Of a stretch of 64,000 nucleotides of DNA, positions 21,172 through 31,845 are shown one piece after another. The stretch covers positions 2,108,001 through 2,172,000 of the forward strand of contig NZ_CP066370.1 of the NCBI RefSeq assembly GCF_016406325.1. Direction: 5' to 3'. Both the position numbers and the translations under genes were made by a program. The notes below the pieces were generated by a model. The model was not told the DNA's origin, searched no databases, and saw only the letters and a program-made list of their open reading frames with translations. The DNA comes from Shewanella putrefaciens. Lineage in GTDB: Bacteria; Pseudomonadota; Gammaproteobacteria; Enterobacterales; Shewanellaceae. The stretch's first letter is position 1. The number at the start of each line of letters is the position of its first letter.

Positions 21172-22950
21172 ATGCGCAGTCATTATTGTGGAGACGTCAA
21201 TAAGTCTCACGTTGGACAAGAAGTTACCTTGGTAGGTTGGGTTAATCGTAGCCGTGATTTGGGTGGCGTTGTCTTTTTAGATTTAAGAGACAGAGAAGGT
21301 CTCGTCCAAGTGGTTTATGATCCAGACTTGCCTGAGGTGTTTGCTGTGGCCAGCACACTGCGTGCCGAGTTCTGTGTTCAGGTAAAAGGTGTGGTTCGCG
21401 CTCGTCCAGATAGCCAAGTTAATGGTCAAATGAAGACGGGAGAAATTGAAGTATTAGGTAAAGCATTGACGATTATCAACGCTGCCGATCCGTTGCCACT
21501 GAGCCTAGATAACTATCAGAACAACAGCGAAGAGCAACGTCTTAAGTATCGTTACTTAGATTTACGTCGCCCAGAGATGGCGCAGCGTTTAATGTTCCGC
21601 GCTAAGGTCACCAGTGCAGTGCGTCGTTTCCTCGACTCAAACGGTTTTTTAGATATAGAAACCCCGATCCTAACCAAGGCTACGCCAGAAGGTGCCCGCG
21701 ATTATTTAGTGCCGAGCCGTACTTATAAAGGCCAATTCTTCGCGCTGCCACAATCGCCACAGCTGTTTAAACAGCTGCTGATGATGTCAGGTTTTGACCG
21801 TTACTATCAAATTGTAAAATGCTTCCGCGATGAAGATTTACGTGCTGACCGTCAACCAGAATTCACCCAAATCGATATCGAAACCTCATTTATGACGTCC
21901 GAGCAAGTGATGGCGAAGACCGAAGAAATGATGCGCGGCCTGTTCCTTGAAATGCTCAATGTCGATCTCGGCGAATTTCCACGAATGACCTACAACGAAG
22001 CCATGCGTCGTTTCGGTTCAGATAAGCCAGATTTACGTAATCCATTAGAGCTGGTGGACATTGCTGATTTACTTAAAGAAGTGGAATTTGCGGTATTCTC
22101 TGGTCCTGCGAACGATGAAGAAGGCCGTGTTGCTGCACTGCGTATTCCAGGCGGCGCAGCACTGTCTCGTAAGCAAATCGATGATTATACTAAGTTTGTT
22201 GGCATTTATGGTGCTAAAGGCTTAGCGTGGATGAAGATTAATGACCTAAGCCTTGGCTTAGAGGGCATTCAATCACCCGTGCTTAAGTTCTTAAACGAAA
22301 GCATAGTGAATGAAATCATTAGCCGCACAGGCGCGCAAACTGGCGACATTATCTTATTTGGTGCAGATCAGGCGACTGTGGTTGCCGAATCGATGGGCGC
22401 ACTGCGTCTTAAAGCCGGTGAAGATTTCAGCTTATTGCAAGGCGAATGGCGCCCATTGTGGGTGGTTGACTTCCCGATGTTTGAGAAAATCAACGGTAGC
22501 TTCCATGCAGTTCACCATCCGTTTACCGCACCGCGCGGTGTAACGGCGGCAGAACTTGAAGCCAATCCAGCTAATCGCGTTTCCGATGCCTATGATATGG
22601 TATTGAACGGCTGCGAATTAGGCGGTGGTTCAGTGCGTATTCACAACCAAGAAATGCAGTCTGCGGTATTCCGTATTCTGGGTATTACCGACGATGAAGC
22701 TAAAGAGAAGTTCGGCTTCCTGTTAGAAGCGCTGCGTTACGGTACGCCACCACATGCAGGTTTAGCCTTTGGTTTAGACCGCATCATTATGCTGATGACG
22801 GGCGCAAGCTCAATCCGTGATGTAATGGCGTTCCCGAAAACCACCACTGCCGCTTGTCCGCTGACTAACGCACCAGGTTTTGCCAATCCGCAGCAGTTAG
22901 CTGAACTTGGCATTGCCGTTGTTGAGAAAGCTGTTAAAACAGAAGGCTAA
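21172..22950 (+). CDS. aspS: Aspartate--tRNA ligase
   Basis: 592 residues, the length of bacterial class II AspRS. It charges tRNA-Asp. An OB-fold anticodon domain ([23 protein letters not shown]) is followed by the catalytic core with motif 2 ([18 protein letters not shown]) and motif 3 ([15 protein letters not shown]), with the bacterial GAD insertion between. [10 protein letters not shown] is the usual start. A terminator follows about 50 bases after the stop, so it is likely monocistronic. Confidence 0.98.
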   Translation: MRSHYCGDVNKSHVGQEVTLVGWVNRSRDLGGVVFLDLRDREGLVQVVYDPDLPEVFAVASTLRAEFCVQVKGVVRARPDSQVNGQMKTGEIEVLGKALTIINAADPLPLSLDNYQNNSEEQRLKYRYLDLRRPEMAQRLMFRAKVTSAVRRFLDSNGFLDIETPILTKATPEGARDYLVPSRTYKGQFFALPQSPQLFKQLLMMSGFDRYYQIVKCFRDEDLRADRQPEFTQIDIETSFMTSEQVMAKTEEMMRGLFLEMLNVDLGEFPRMTYNEAMRRFGSDKPDLRNPLELVDIADLLKEVEFAVFSGPANDEEGRVAALRIPGGAALSRKQIDDYTKFVGIYGAKGLAWMKINDLSLGLEGIQSPVLKFLNESIVNEIISRTGAQTGDIILFGADQATVVAESMGALRLKAGEDFSLLQGEWRPLWVVDFPMFEKINGSFHAVHHPFTAPRGVTAAELEANPANRVSDAYDMVLNGCELGGGSVRIHNQEMQSAVFRILGITDDEAKEKFGFLLEALRYGTPPHAGLAFGLDRIIMLMTGASSIRDVMAFPKTTTAACPLTNAPGFANPQQLAELGIAVVEKAVKTEG

Positions 22951-22997
22951 TTTTTGTAAAACGACTTTCTGTGGTCATTTTATGCGTTGTATCAAAC

Positions 22998-23025
22998 ACC
23001 GAGGCATTAGCCTCGGTCTATTTTT
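22998..23025 (+). terminator. Intrinsic terminator after aspS
   Basis: ACCGAGG (22998-23004), loop CATTAG, CCTCGGT (23011-23017), then CTATTTTTA. Perfect seven-base GC-rich stem with a T-tract. Confidence 0.85.
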
Positions 23026-23189
23026 AGTGGTAAATCATTTTATTGCTTATCAATAAGTTCATCCTTAGCTTTTTCAGCCCCATAACACCTTAGATGATTG
23101 GTAAGCTGTGCAACAATATATACCAAGTAACCTTAAATGATGAATGCAGCATCTTGAGATTACTTAGGTATCACAAGAGGAGACTTCCC

Positions 23190-23936
23190 ATGGCAGGTCA
23201 CAGTAAATGGGCCAACATTAAGCACCGTAAAGCAGCGCAAGATGCTAAACGCGGTAAACTCTTTACTAAATTTATTCGCGAATTAACCGTAGCTGCCCGT
23301 GAAGGCGGTTCAGATCCCGATTCTAATCCACGCTTACGAATCGCCATCGATAAAGCCCTCGGTGGCAATATGACCCGAGATACGGTTGAGCGCGCGATTA
23401 AACGCGGCGCCGGTGAGTTAGAAGGTCAGCAACTCGAAACCATTCTCTATGAAGGCTATGGCCCAGGCGGCACCGCTGTGATGGTTGAAACCATGACGGA
23501 CAATCGTAATCGTACTGTGAGTGGTGTACGTAATGCGTTTAGTAAATCAGGCGGTAACTTAGGCACGGATGGTTCGGTTTCTTATCTATTCACTAAGCGT
23601 GGCGTGTTATCCTACGCGCCTGGGATCGATGAAGATGCATTGATGGAAGCGGCGCTTGAAGCGGGCGCGGAAGACATTATTAGCTATGATGATGGCGCGG
23701 TGGATGTGTTTACCGATCCCGTTGATTTCTATACGGTGAAAGAGCTGCTCGATAAAGCCCATTTTGTGGCGGATAATGCCGAAATCGCTATGATAGCCTC
23801 GACGAAAGCAGAGCTTGATCTAGAAACCGCTGAAAAATTTATGCGCCTTATCGACACCCTTGAAGATCATGATGATGTGCAAGAGGTGTATCATAATGCG
23901 GAAATCTCCGATGATGTGATGGCAAGCCTAGGCTAG
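23190..23936 (+). CDS. yebC: YebC/PmpR family transcriptional regulator / translation factor
   Basis: 248 residues from ATG 23190 with AGAGGAGA upstream; an in-frame start at 23094 would add 32 spurious residues. The N-terminus [20 protein letters not shown] is the family signature. YebC-family proteins bind DNA as regulators in some bacteria, and members act on translation of difficult sequences in others; which role dominates here cannot be read. It precedes ruvCAB, the usual arrangement in gammaproteobacteria. Confidence 0.96.
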   Translation: MAGHSKWANIKHRKAAQDAKRGKLFTKFIRELTVAAREGGSDPDSNPRLRIAIDKALGGNMTRDTVERAIKRGAGELEGQQLETILYEGYGPGGTAVMVETMTDNRNRTVSGVRNAFSKSGGNLGTDGSVSYLFTKRGVLSYAPGIDEDALMEAALEAGAEDIISYDDGAVDVFTDPVDFYTVKELLDKAHFVADNAEIAMIASTKAELDLETAEKFMRLIDTLEDHDDVQEVYHNAEISDDVMASLG

Positions 23937-24039
23937 ATTGACTGTGAGCTGAATTGGGGCGTCAATTGATGCCAATTTCAGATCGCAAACGCTAACGTAG
24001 GAACAGGGACGCAAATGTAGATCCCATATAAGGTATTTA

Positions 24040-24561
24040 ATGGCAATTATTTTAGGTGTTGACCCAGGTTCTCGGATCACAGGCTACGGCGTGATCCAAT
24101 GTCAGGGACGACATCAGATTTATCTCGGCAGTGGTTGTATTCGCACTTCATCTGAAGAGCTTTCTGGCAGACTTAAACAAATATTTGATGGGATCACTGA
24201 GATTATTCGGCAGTATCAACCAGATGAATTTGCAATCGAACGCGTATTTATGGCCAAGAATGCTGACTCAGCCCTAAAACTTGGGCAAGCAAGAGGGGCG
24301 GCCATTGTTGCGGCGACTGTGGCAAATTTACCTGTAGCCGAGTACAGTGCAACACAAATAAAAAGTGCGGTAGTCGGTACAGGGCGAGCTAAAAAGGAAC
24401 AAATACAGCATATGATCCAGCAACTACTGAAATTACCTGCCGCACCTCAAGCGGATGCAGCAGATGCTCTCGGCGTTGCTGTGTGTCATTATCACACTCG
24501 CCAAAGTTTAATTGCATTGAGTGGCCGAGCAACGGCAAGAACATACGGACGGTACAGATGA
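24040..24561 (+). CDS. ruvC: Crossover junction endodeoxyribonuclease RuvC
   Basis: 173 residues. RuvC resolves Holliday junctions as a dimer together with RuvAB. Catalytic acids are visible in [11 protein letters not shown] (Asp 7), FAIERVFM (Glu) and [15 protein letters not shown] (two Asp). Overlaps ruvA by four bases. I see no LexA-type operator upstream. Confidence 0.97.
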   Translation: MAIILGVDPGSRITGYGVIQCQGRHQIYLGSGCIRTSSEELSGRLKQIFDGITEIIRQYQPDEFAIERVFMAKNADSALKLGQARGAAIVAATVANLPVAEYSATQIKSAVVGTGRAKKEQIQHMIQQLLKLPAAPQADAADALGVAVCHYHTRQSLIALSGRATARTYGRYR

Positions 24562-25175
24562 TAGGTCGTTTACGTGGTGTGCTGGTTGAAAAACAAGCTC
24601 CTGAAATACTGATGGATGTTAATGGTGTCGGTTATGAGTTACAGATGCCACTTACCAGCTTTTATGAGCTGCCAGAGATCGATCACGAGACTGTGGTATA
24701 CACCCATTTTGTTGTGCGTGAAGATGCTCAACTCCTTTATGGTTTTATCACTAAGCAGGAGCGGGCATTGTTCCGCTTACTGATCAAGACCAATGGTGTT
24801 GGTCCAAAACTCGCCTTAACCATTCTTTCTGGCATGACGGCATCGGAGTTTGTTGGTTGTGTTGAGCGCGATGATATCGTCACTTTAGTGAAGTTACCGG
24901 GAGTGGGTAAGAAAACCGCCGAGCGTTTACTTGTCGAAATGCGCGATAAGCTCAAGAGCTTGATGGAAGCATCTGCAGGCTCAGAGCGTGAGTTCGTGCT
25001 GCAATCCAATTATTCACCCACACCTACGGTGAATAGTGCCGAGGAGGATGCCATTTCTGCTTTGATCTCTTTGGGTTACAAACCACCACAAGCGAGTAAA
25101 TCGGTTTCTGCTGCTTACAAAGAGGGCATGGATTCAGAAACCTTGATTAAAGCTGCACTTAAGTCGATGCTCTGA
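24558..25175 (+). CDS. ruvA: Holliday junction branch migration protein RuvA
   Basis: 205 residues from ATG 24558 within an ATGA overlap with ruv[29 protein letters not shown] is the OB-fold start; two helix-hairpin-helix motifs follow ([14 protein letters not shown] and [16 protein letters not shown]), then a flexible linker and the C-terminal domain III that contacts RuvB. It binds four-way junctions and directs RuvB. Confidence 0.97.
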   Translation: MIGRLRGVLVEKQAPEILMDVNGVGYELQMPLTSFYELPEIDHETVVYTHFVVREDAQLLYGFITKQERALFRLLIKTNGVGPKLALTILSGMTASEFVGCVERDDIVTLVKLPGVGKKTAERLLVEMRDKLKSLMEASAGSEREFVLQSNYSPTPTVNSAEEDAISALISLGYKPPQASKSVSAAYKEGMDSETLIKAALKSML

Positions 25176-25188
25176 TTAAGGAACCATA

Positions 25189-26193
25189 ATGATTGAAGCA
25201 GATAGACTCATCCAGCCGCAACTTCAAGGACAAGATGATGTTGTGGATAGGGCAATGCGGCCTAAATTACTTGATGAATATACAGGGCAAGATGACACTC
25301 GCGCTCAGCTTAAGGTTTTTATTCAAGCAGCCAAAAATCGTAATGAAGCCTTAGATCATATGTTGATTTATGGTCCTCCAGGGCTAGGTAAAACGACATT
25401 AGCGATGATTGTTGCGAATGAAATGGGCGTTAATATCAAATCCACCTCAGGTCCTGTGCTTGAAAAAGCAGGGGATTTGGCCGCATTACTCACGAATTTA
25501 GAATCCGGTGATGTGCTATTTATCGATGAAATTCATCGTTTAAGCCCAGTAGTGGAAGAGATATTGTATCCAGCAATGGAAGATTATCAACTCGACATCA
25601 TGATAGGTGAGGGGCCTGCAGCGCGTTCCATCAAGCTTGATTTACCGCCATTTACTTTAGTAGGTGCAACCACTCGAGCAGGGGCATTAACATCTCCTTT
25701 GCGTGCTCGCTTTGGTATTCCACTTCGACTTGAATTTTATAACATTAAAGATTTAAGCACGATTGTAACGCGCTCTGCACAAGTGATGGGATTAGAGATT
25801 GATACAGAAGGTGCGTTTGAGATTGCACGACGTTCTCGTGGTACACCAAGGATAGCTAATCGCTTACTTCGCCGTGTGCGCGACTATGCCGAGGTTAAAC
25901 ATGATGGTGCGATCACTCAATTTGTTGCCGATCATGCGCTGGATCTACTCGATGTCGATAATGAAGGGTTCGACTATATGGATCGAAAGTTGATGTTAGC
26001 CATTATCGATAAGTTTATGGGTGGGCCTGTTGGCTTAGATAACTTAGCCGCTGCAATAGGTGAAGAACGCGAAACTATCGAAGATGTGCTAGAGCCTTTT
26101 TTGATCCAACAAGGGTTTATCCAAAGAACTCCCAGAGGACGCATTGCTACGGCACGTGCGTATCAGCATTTTCAGTTGATCAAACCTGAGTAA
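25189..26193 (+). CDS. ruvB: Holliday junction DNA helicase RuvB
   Basis: 334 residues. AAA+ motor of branch migration. Walker [10 protein letters not shown], Walker B LFIDEIH, sensor 1 VGATTRAG and the arginine-rich [17 protein letters not shown] with a C-terminal winged helix ([20 protein letters not shown]) are present. Thirteen bases after ruvA, with a terminator directly after its stop. Confidence 0.98.
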   Translation: MIEADRLIQPQLQGQDDVVDRAMRPKLLDEYTGQDDTRAQLKVFIQAAKNRNEALDHMLIYGPPGLGKTTLAMIVANEMGVNIKSTSGPVLEKAGDLAALLTNLESGDVLFIDEIHRLSPVVEEILYPAMEDYQLDIMIGEGPAARSIKLDLPPFTLVGATTRAGALTSPLRARFGIPLRLEFYNIKDLSTIVTRSAQVMGLEIDTEGAFEIARRSRGTPRIANRLLRRVRDYAEVKHDGAITQFVADHALDLLDVDNEGFDYMDRKLMLAIIDKFMGGPVGLDNLAAAIGEERETIEDVLEPFLIQQGFIQRTPRGRIATARAYQHFQLIKPE

Positions 26194-26205
26194 TGACCCT
26201 TAAAT

Positions 26206-26225
26206 GGCGACCGCTGGTCGCCTTT
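26206..26225 (+). terminator. Hairpin terminator after ruvB
   Basis: GGCGACC (26206-26212), GCT, GGTCGCC (26216-26222), then TTTCGTC. The stem is perfect; the T-tract is short, so termination may be partial. Confidence 0.6.
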
Positions 26226-26284
26226 CGTCATATCAATTTTGTATAGAAGCGCTTCATATTACACTTCATTCCATGTTTCGCCAT

Positions 26285-26466
26285 TTAGAGTTTGTCAAAG
26301 CGAACAACATCCCATTTCGAAACATCATTATATCCGAGTATTAAAATCAGCTTGTTTTTAGCTTTACGCCATTATTTCAACCCAAGACATCATATAGTTT
26401 AATGGCACTCCACAAATATTTACATCTGTATCAATATCAGAACCTAAAAACAGTATTTTACATGTC
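26285..26466 (-). pseudogene. Frameshifted 3' remnant of an unidentified gene
   Basis: Read on the minus strand, two overlapping frames look protein-like. The upstream one (26463 down to 26364) reads GSDIDTDVNICGVPLNYMMS followed by WVEI and stops at 26364-26366. The downstream one (26373 down to 26285) reads KNKLILILGYNDVSKWDVVR followed by FDKL and a stop. A one-base shift near 26370 would join them. No start codon or open frame continues upstream. I read this as the decayed end of an old gene; I do not recognise the family. Short length makes chance a real alternative. Confidence 0.35.
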
Positions 26467-26799
26467 TATATAAAATAATAAGCAAAAATGGGCAGTGGGC
26501 TCTAATTCGAATTCATGCCAAAACACACAAGAGAATTAAATCGTTAGCACTATTCTAGAACACCATATTTGATTAAATCACTTATGCCAATCAAATTGAT
26601 GCATCTTTGTTAATTATTTGTTTGCAGTGAAAATCTTGTGCATAAAAATTACATTTTATTCATTATGTATCTTCTCTATATAGAGTCTTTGCTTTGTATT
26701 GTCTTGCTTTCCTATGTTTATAAATTTTAGTTATGCACAAATAGACGATAATTAATCGATATACAGTGTTGTGTTTTTCATCTGTTATCAAACGAATAG
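26467..26799. other. AT-rich intergenic stretch upstream of the TonB receptor promoter
   Basis: No credible open frame on either strand and no tRNA. The stretch is strongly AT-rich and lies between the decayed gene and the CRP site. Confidence 0.5.
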
Positions 26800-26840
26800 T
26801 GTGATTTACATCACATAAATCGATAATTACATTGTATGTT
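26800..26840 (+). promoter_or_regulatory. CRP-binding site and predicted promoter of the TonB-dependent receptor gene
   Basis: TGTGATTTACATCACA (26800-26815) matches the CRP consensus TGTGA-N6-TCACA exactly. A -10-like TATGTT lies at 26835-26840, which would put transcription start near 26847 and the CRP centre about 40 bases upstream, the class II activation position. The leader to the ATG at 27115 would be about 270 bases, AT-rich and without an open frame. Confidence 0.75.
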
Positions 26841-27114
26841 AAATGTTATTTTATTAACAGAGTTTATTGCTAATTATTACTATTTAACTGGCGTAAAAAA
26901 CTTTTTTAATTAGGAAGTATGAATTTATAATTTTAAAGAAACAATAACGCAACAAATAAGATTATTTATAAAAACAATAATGTTTTTTTGGTTAAATTTT
27001 TGCGCATTGACTGAAGCAAAGTGAATCATCAGTATCAAGCGCAACAGTAGTACAGCAATAGTTGTACAAGCTGTAAGCATAAAAATAATAGTAAGATCTA
27101 GGGAGCATTCAAAC

Positions 27115-29631
27115 ATGATCAAAAGAACCAAAGTCGCGGCGGCTATTAATGTCGCAATCGTTACTTCCATCTCTGCGGGTACATTTGTTGCGTCAAACTC
27201 ATTCGCGGCTGAAGAAACGGCGAAAGTAGAGCGTATTGAAGTAACTGGTTCACGTATTCAACGTCAAGATATGGAAACAGCTTCTCCTGTGACCGTAATT
27301 GATGCTGCAGCGATTAAAGCGGAAGGTTTTACCTCTGTGGACCAAATGCTACAAGTTCAAACCTCTATGGCAGGTGCTGCTGTAGGGTCAAGTACAAATA
27401 ATGGTGCTGATGGTGTTGCGCAGGTTGATTTACGCGGTATGGGATCACAACGTACATTAGTACTATTAAATGGCCGCCGTATGGTGAACTCAGGTTCTGG
27501 AGCGGATAGCTCTGTGGATTTGAATTCTATCCCTGTAGCTATGATTGCCCGCGTTGAAATTCTGAAAGATGGTGCTTCAGCGGTTTACGGTTCTGATGCA
27601 ATTGCGGGTGTAGTCAACATCATCACCAAGAAAGACTTTGAAGGCTTCCAATTAGATTTTAATGGTAGCGGTACGGATAAAGGTGATGGTCGCAATGGCG
27701 ATGTTAGTGCATTATACGGCTTTAATACCGATGGTGGTAACTACACATTTGGTGCGGCGTTTTCGGACCGTCGCGATGTAATTCAAGCGGATCGTGATTG
27801 GACAGCAACAGGAGAAAGCTGGAGTATTCCGACAGGTGCATTGGATTACATGGTTAAAGATGCAAATGGTAATTGGGTAGACCAAGAAGAAGTATACGAT
27901 TATACACAAGACAGCTATTATCAAACTCCGAGCGAACGTCGCAGCTTATTTGCAAATATGACCCAAGAGCTGGGTAATGATGTGGTATTAACTGCAGATG
28001 CAATCTATACAAATCGTCGTTCCCATCAGCAAATGGCCGCTCAGCCTGCAAATATTGGTCTAAATGTTTGTGGTAATGCTAATGTTCCAGCTGGTGCTCC
28101 ATGCATAACACTAGACAGTGCTATGACAGCCGCAGGTATAAAAGCAAATGATAAAGGTTTAGTTAACTACCGCCGTCGTACCAATGAAGTCGGCCCTCGT
28201 ATCTACACTCAGGATACCGATACTTGGCGCTTATCTGGTGGTTTAGCGGGTACTTTAGATGTACATACGGGTATGAATTGGGATGTCACCTATACCTATG
28301 GTAAAAACAAAGCTGAAACCGCAGTAGAAAACTCTATCAACGCTACAGATATGGCCACTTCTATCTATGCTAACCCAGATGCGTGGTTTAGTGGTGCACC
28401 ACTAACACAACAAACTATTAATGCTATCGGTTATTCTGAGAAAGCAAATGGCGGCAATGAACAGCAAACATTGTCAGCGGGATTAAATGGTGAGTTATTT
28501 GATCTAAAAGCAGGTGCTGTTGGCTTTGCTATCGGTGCTGAATATCGCCGTGAAAGTGGTTTTTATAATCCCGACCCAATTGTAGTTGCAGGTGAAAGTA
28601 CTGCAGCACAGCAAGATCCAACGGATGGCAACTATAATGTTGTCTCTATTTTCCAAGAGGTCAGTGTACCATTTACTGAGAAATTAACAGGTGAATTTGC
28701 ACTGCGTTTAGATGATTACTCTACTTTCGGTAAAGCAACCACGTGGAAAATTGGTTTAACTTATACCGCTACCGATGACCTGATGGTTCGTACTGTGGCA
28801 GCGACTGGATTCCGAGCACCAAGTGTAGCCGAATTATATGGTGGTAACTCTGGTTCATTTGATTATTTGAAAGATCCATGGGGCAATATTAAAGATGCTC
28901 AAATCTTAGTAAATCGCACATCAGATCCAGATCTGCAACCTGAAGAGTCTGAATCTTACACGGCCGGTTTAGTATATTCACCGAGCTACATCGATGGTAT
29001 GTCTGTTACATTAGATTACTGGCGATTTAAGTTAGATAACGCTATTGCACGTATGGATACTCAAGTTGGTTTGAATGCTTGTCATGCAGGTGATGCGTCA
29101 GCTTGTGAAACTTTCAATATCGGTGCAGGTGGTAATTTAGATAATTTAACTAACGCACTGACTAATGTTGGTTCACAAGACACTAGCGGTATTGATTTCA
29201 ATTTAGCTTACAGCTTTGGATTGATTGGTTTAGACTGGAAAGTTAGTAATGACACCACTTATCTAGTTAAGTTTGAGCAAGATGGTGAGGAATATACGGG
29301 TACAATCGATGGTAACTTCGGTGCTTATGCGCGTGTTCGTAACAACTTTAGCATCTCTGCAGGCCAAGACGATTGGAGTGTAATGTATTTTAACCGTTAT
29401 ATTGGTGATATGCGTGACCTCGCAGAAGGTAATAAAGTAGGTGATATTATTTACCACAACATCTCAGGTACATATCATATCAATGATATGACAACCGTTA
29501 GTTTAGGCGTTAAAAACTTTACTGATGAAAAACCTGTTACTGTTTCTAACGGTAGCGATGGTGGTACAGTTCCAGAAGTTTACGATACTATCGGTCGCAC
29601 CATTTATGGTGGTGTAACAGTTAAGTTCTAA
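27115..29631 (+). CDS. TonB-dependent outer-membrane receptor
   Basis: 838 residues. A long signal peptide ends near FVASNSFAAEE, followed by the N-terminal motif VERIEVTGSRIQRQDMETASPV typical of receptors in this genus. The plug domain shows VDLRGMGSQRTLVLLNGRRM, VEILKDGASAVYGSDAIAGV and NIITKK; the beta-barrel ends in the aromatic C-terminus GVTVKF required by the BAM machinery. Cysteine pairs (CGNANVPAGAPC, CHAGDASAC) sit in predicted surface loops. The N-terminal motif and no nearby siderophore genes suggest a nutrient receptor (peptide, nucleoside or carbohydrate), consistent with the CRP site, rather than an iron receptor; this is inference. A terminator follows. Confidence 0.95.
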   Translation: MIKRTKVAAAINVAIVTSISAGTFVASNSFAAEETAKVERIEVTGSRIQRQDMETASPVTVIDAAAIKAEGFTSVDQMLQVQTSMAGAAVGSSTNNGADGVAQVDLRGMGSQRTLVLLNGRRMVNSGSGADSSVDLNSIPVAMIARVEILKDGASAVYGSDAIAGVVNIITKKDFEGFQLDFNGSGTDKGDGRNGDVSALYGFNTDGGNYTFGAAFSDRRDVIQADRDWTATGESWSIPTGALDYMVKDANGNWVDQEEVYDYTQDSYYQTPSERRSLFANMTQELGNDVVLTADAIYTNRRSHQQMAAQPANIGLNVCGNANVPAGAPCITLDSAMTAAGIKANDKGLVNYRRRTNEVGPRIYTQDTDTWRLSGGLAGTLDVHTGMNWDVTYTYGKNKAETAVENSINATDMATSIYANPDAWFSGAPLTQQTINAIGYSEKANGGNEQQTLSAGLNGELFDLKAGAVGFAIGAEYRRESGFYNPDPIVVAGESTAAQQDPTDGNYNVVSIFQEVSVPFTEKLTGEFALRLDDYSTFGKATTWKIGLTYTATDDLMVRTVAATGFRAPSVAELYGGNSGSFDYLKDPWGNIKDAQILVNRTSDPDLQPEESESYTAGLVYSPSYIDGMSVTLDYWRFKLDNAIARMDTQVGLNACHAGDASACETFNIGAGGNLDNLTNALTNVGSQDTSGIDFNLAYSFGLIGLDWKVSNDTTYLVKFEQDGEEYTGTIDGNFGAYARVRNNFSISAGQDDWSVMYFNRYIGDMRDLAEGNKVGDIIYHNISGTYHINDMTTVSLGVKNFTDEKPVTVSNGSDGGTVPEVYDTIGRTIYGGVTVKF

Positions 29632-29650
29632 ATTTAAACCTTTAATTTTA

Positions 29651-29675
29651 AAAAGCGCCTTAGGGCGCTTTTTTA
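29651..29675 (+). terminator. Intrinsic terminator after the TonB-dependent receptor
   Basis: AAGCGCC (29653-29659), loop TTAG, then GGCGCTT and a run of T to 29674. Strong stem with T-tract. Confidence 0.88.
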
Positions 29676-29830
29676 TTGCCGAAAGGGAACGAAGTATTTG
29701 TTATCGAACTTGACATCATTACTCGGATCACATTTTAACTGTAACTTATCTTTACGCGTGTTTTAGGACTAGAGACACCTGTATAGCTATGGTAATATAA
29801 ATGATATCGATTCTCGTTTGGATATTAAGG

Positions 29831-30511
29831 ATGAGTAAAATACTTTTGGTCGATGATGATCCCTTGTTCAGAACTTGGTTAGCTGATGCCCTTATTGCTC
29901 ATGGGCATGAAGTAGAGTGTGCTACTAATGGTTTAGACGGGCTAAATCGTATTCGTGCTGGTTTTGCAGACGTGATCATGCTTGATTTAGTGATGCCACA
30001 GATGAATGGATTTGAGGTATTAAAAGCCCGTGAGTGTTCAACGCCTGTTATGATGCTTTCAGCCCGAGATAGCGAAGATGATCGCATTATGGGTTATGAG
30101 TTGGGGGCTGATGACTTTTTAAGTAAACCATTTAGTATTAAGGAGTTGATCGTTAGACTGGGTGCACTGGAGCGCCGCCTACATTCACATCGGATCATGC
30201 AGCATAAAACCGAACACTCCCAAGTTAAATCGGTTAATTTTGATGAAACTAGCTATCGCATTACGATTGGTAATCGCGGGGTCGATCTTACCCAAACTGA
30301 GTTTCGACTCTTTAAGTATTTATTCGAACGCAAGGGGCAGGTGATTACGAAACAGGAGCTTCAACGTTCAGTTTTACAAAAAGATCTTGGACGCTTTGAT
30401 CGTAACTTGGATATGCATATCAGTAATACAAGACGTAAACTCGCGAAAACCAGTTTACCGCGTAATTTGATTAATACCGTGCGTGGGCAAGGTTACAGTT
30501 TTACGGTTTAG
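29831..30511 (+). CDS. OmpR-family response regulator
   Basis: 226 residues from ATG 29831 (MSKILLVDDDPLF, the canonical start); ATG 29801 would add ten residues before the receiver fold. Receiver domain with the acidic pocket at the DDD and phospho-acceptor D52 in VIMLDLVMPQ, then LSARDSEDD and the Lys of FLSKPFS. The C-terminal winged helix (LTQTEFRLFKYLFERKGQVI to VRGQGYSF) binds DNA. No histidine kinase gene is adjacent in the window, so it is an orphan regulator; the neighbouring TonB receptor gene is terminated separately. Confidence 0.93.
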   Translation: MSKILLVDDDPLFRTWLADALIAHGHEVECATNGLDGLNRIRAGFADVIMLDLVMPQMNGFEVLKARECSTPVMMLSARDSEDDRIMGYELGADDFLSKPFSIKELIVRLGALERRLHSHRIMQHKTEHSQVKSVNFDETSYRITIGNRGVDLTQTEFRLFKYLFERKGQVITKQELQRSVLQKDLGRFDRNLDMHISNTRRKLAKTSLPRNLINTVRGQGYSFTV

Positions 30512-30706
30512 GCTTTTGTCCGACATAAGGCGGGATTGACTGCTCGCTGTCATCGGTTAATAAAAAGCCGACTGATTTCACATTAGCTGAAAATACTGGC
30601 TTTCATTTTCACCTCACGCGGTTTTGGTTTATTCTATCGGGCATAAATTATGGGTGTAGCATGTGTCATCAATAGCCCTCACATGAATAAACGAGTAGGA
30701 ATCATT

Positions 30707-31834
30707 ATGCGGATCAGTGCCAATTTTGATGGTGGAAATATCCAAGTAGTCAATCTTGATAATAAAGATGATATTCAACTTGCGATCCGCCCCGATGCCG
30801 GTGGCGAGTTTTATCAATGGTTTAATTTTCGATTTGAAGGTAGCGTTGGTCATCAATACACGTTAAATATCATTAATGCAGGTACCGCTTCTTATCCAAA
30901 AGGTTGGGAGAATTATCAAGCTGTTGCCAGTTATGATCGCCAGCACTGGTTTCGTGTGCCGACACAATATCAAGATGGCACATTAACTATTCAACTTGAG
31001 TTAGATTGTGATGCAATCCAACTAGCCTATTTTGCACCTTACAGTTACGAACGCCACTTAGACTTACTCAGCAGTGCTCAATTGCATCCTGATGTTAATT
31101 TAGAGCATTTAGGCTTAACCTTAGATGGTCGAGATATCACGCTTGTGAAAGTGGGTAATGCCCATCCTTCCAAGCGTAATATATGGATCACAGCCAGGCA
31201 GCATCCTGGCGAAACTATGGCTGAATGGCTAGTTGAAGGCTTAATTAACCGTTTGCTTGATAATGACTGCCCAACAGCAAAATCTCTGCTCGATAAAGCA
31301 AACTTTTACATTGTGCCCAATATGAACCCCGATGGTAGTGTTAGAGGGCATCTTCGTACCAATGCGGTAGGTGTTAATCTTAATCGCGAGTGGCAAAGCC
31401 CAAGTTTAGAAAAGAGTCCTGAGGTTTATCATGTTGTAAATAAGATGAAACAAATTGGCGTCGATTTATTTTACGATGTGCATGGTGATGAAGGTTTACC
31501 CTATGTATTTCTTGCTGGCTGTGAAGGCGTACCGACATATAGCGACAGATTGGCACAGTTACAGGCCGATTTTAGTCAAGCATTAACTTTAGCCAGTGCT
31601 GATTTTCAAACTCAATTTGGTTATGCTAAAGACGAACCGGGTCAGGCTAACTTAACCGTGGCATCAAATTGGGTAGCACAAACCTTTGAATGTTTATCCA
31701 ATACACTTGAAATGCCATTTAAAGACAATAATAACTTACCCGATCCTTTTGTTGGCTGGTCGCCAGAGCGTAGCATTTATCTGGGTGAAGCCTCGTTAAT
31801 CGCCATGCTGGCTGTTGTGGATAAATTGAGATAA
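30707..31834 (+). CDS. M14-family zinc carboxypeptidase (cytosolic carboxypeptidase-like)
   Basis: 375 residues from ATG 30707, which has AGGA six bases upstream; ATG 30650 and 30683 lie further up without such a site. The first 130 residues form the beta-sandwich that precedes the catalytic domain in cytosolic carboxypeptidase (AGBL-like) proteins. Zinc ligands are H166 and E169 in RQHPGETMAEW and H259 in VHGDE; NLNREW is the substrate-binding Asn-Arg segment; catalytic Glu is E335 in NTLEMPF. No signal peptide, so the enzyme acts in the cytoplasm. Substrate unknown. It is followed at 11 bases by a zinc-ribbon membrane protein. Confidence 0.9.
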   Translation: MRISANFDGGNIQVVNLDNKDDIQLAIRPDAGGEFYQWFNFRFEGSVGHQYTLNIINAGTASYPKGWENYQAVASYDRQHWFRVPTQYQDGTLTIQLELDCDAIQLAYFAPYSYERHLDLLSSAQLHPDVNLEHLGLTLDGRDITLVKVGNAHPSKRNIWITARQHPGETMAEWLVEGLINRLLDNDCPTAKSLLDKANFYIVPNMNPDGSVRGHLRTNAVGVNLNREWQSPSLEKSPEVYHVVNKMKQIGVDLFYDVHGDEGLPYVFLAGCEGVPTYSDRLAQLQADFSQALTLASADFQTQFGYAKDEPGQANLTVASNWVAQTFECLSNTLEMPFKDNNNLPDPFVGWSPERSIYLGEASLIAMLAVVDKLR

Positions 31835-31845
31835 ATGAGGCGGAT

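Noticed and set aside
23937..24039. LexA (SOS) operator before ruvC
   Set aside because: No CTG-N10-CAG palindrome of convincing quality in the spacer, so SOS control is not claimed.
26925..27170. Minus-strand open frame overlapping the TonB receptor start
   Set aside because: Overlaps the signal peptide of a well-supported gene and the AT-rich leader; no ribosome site.
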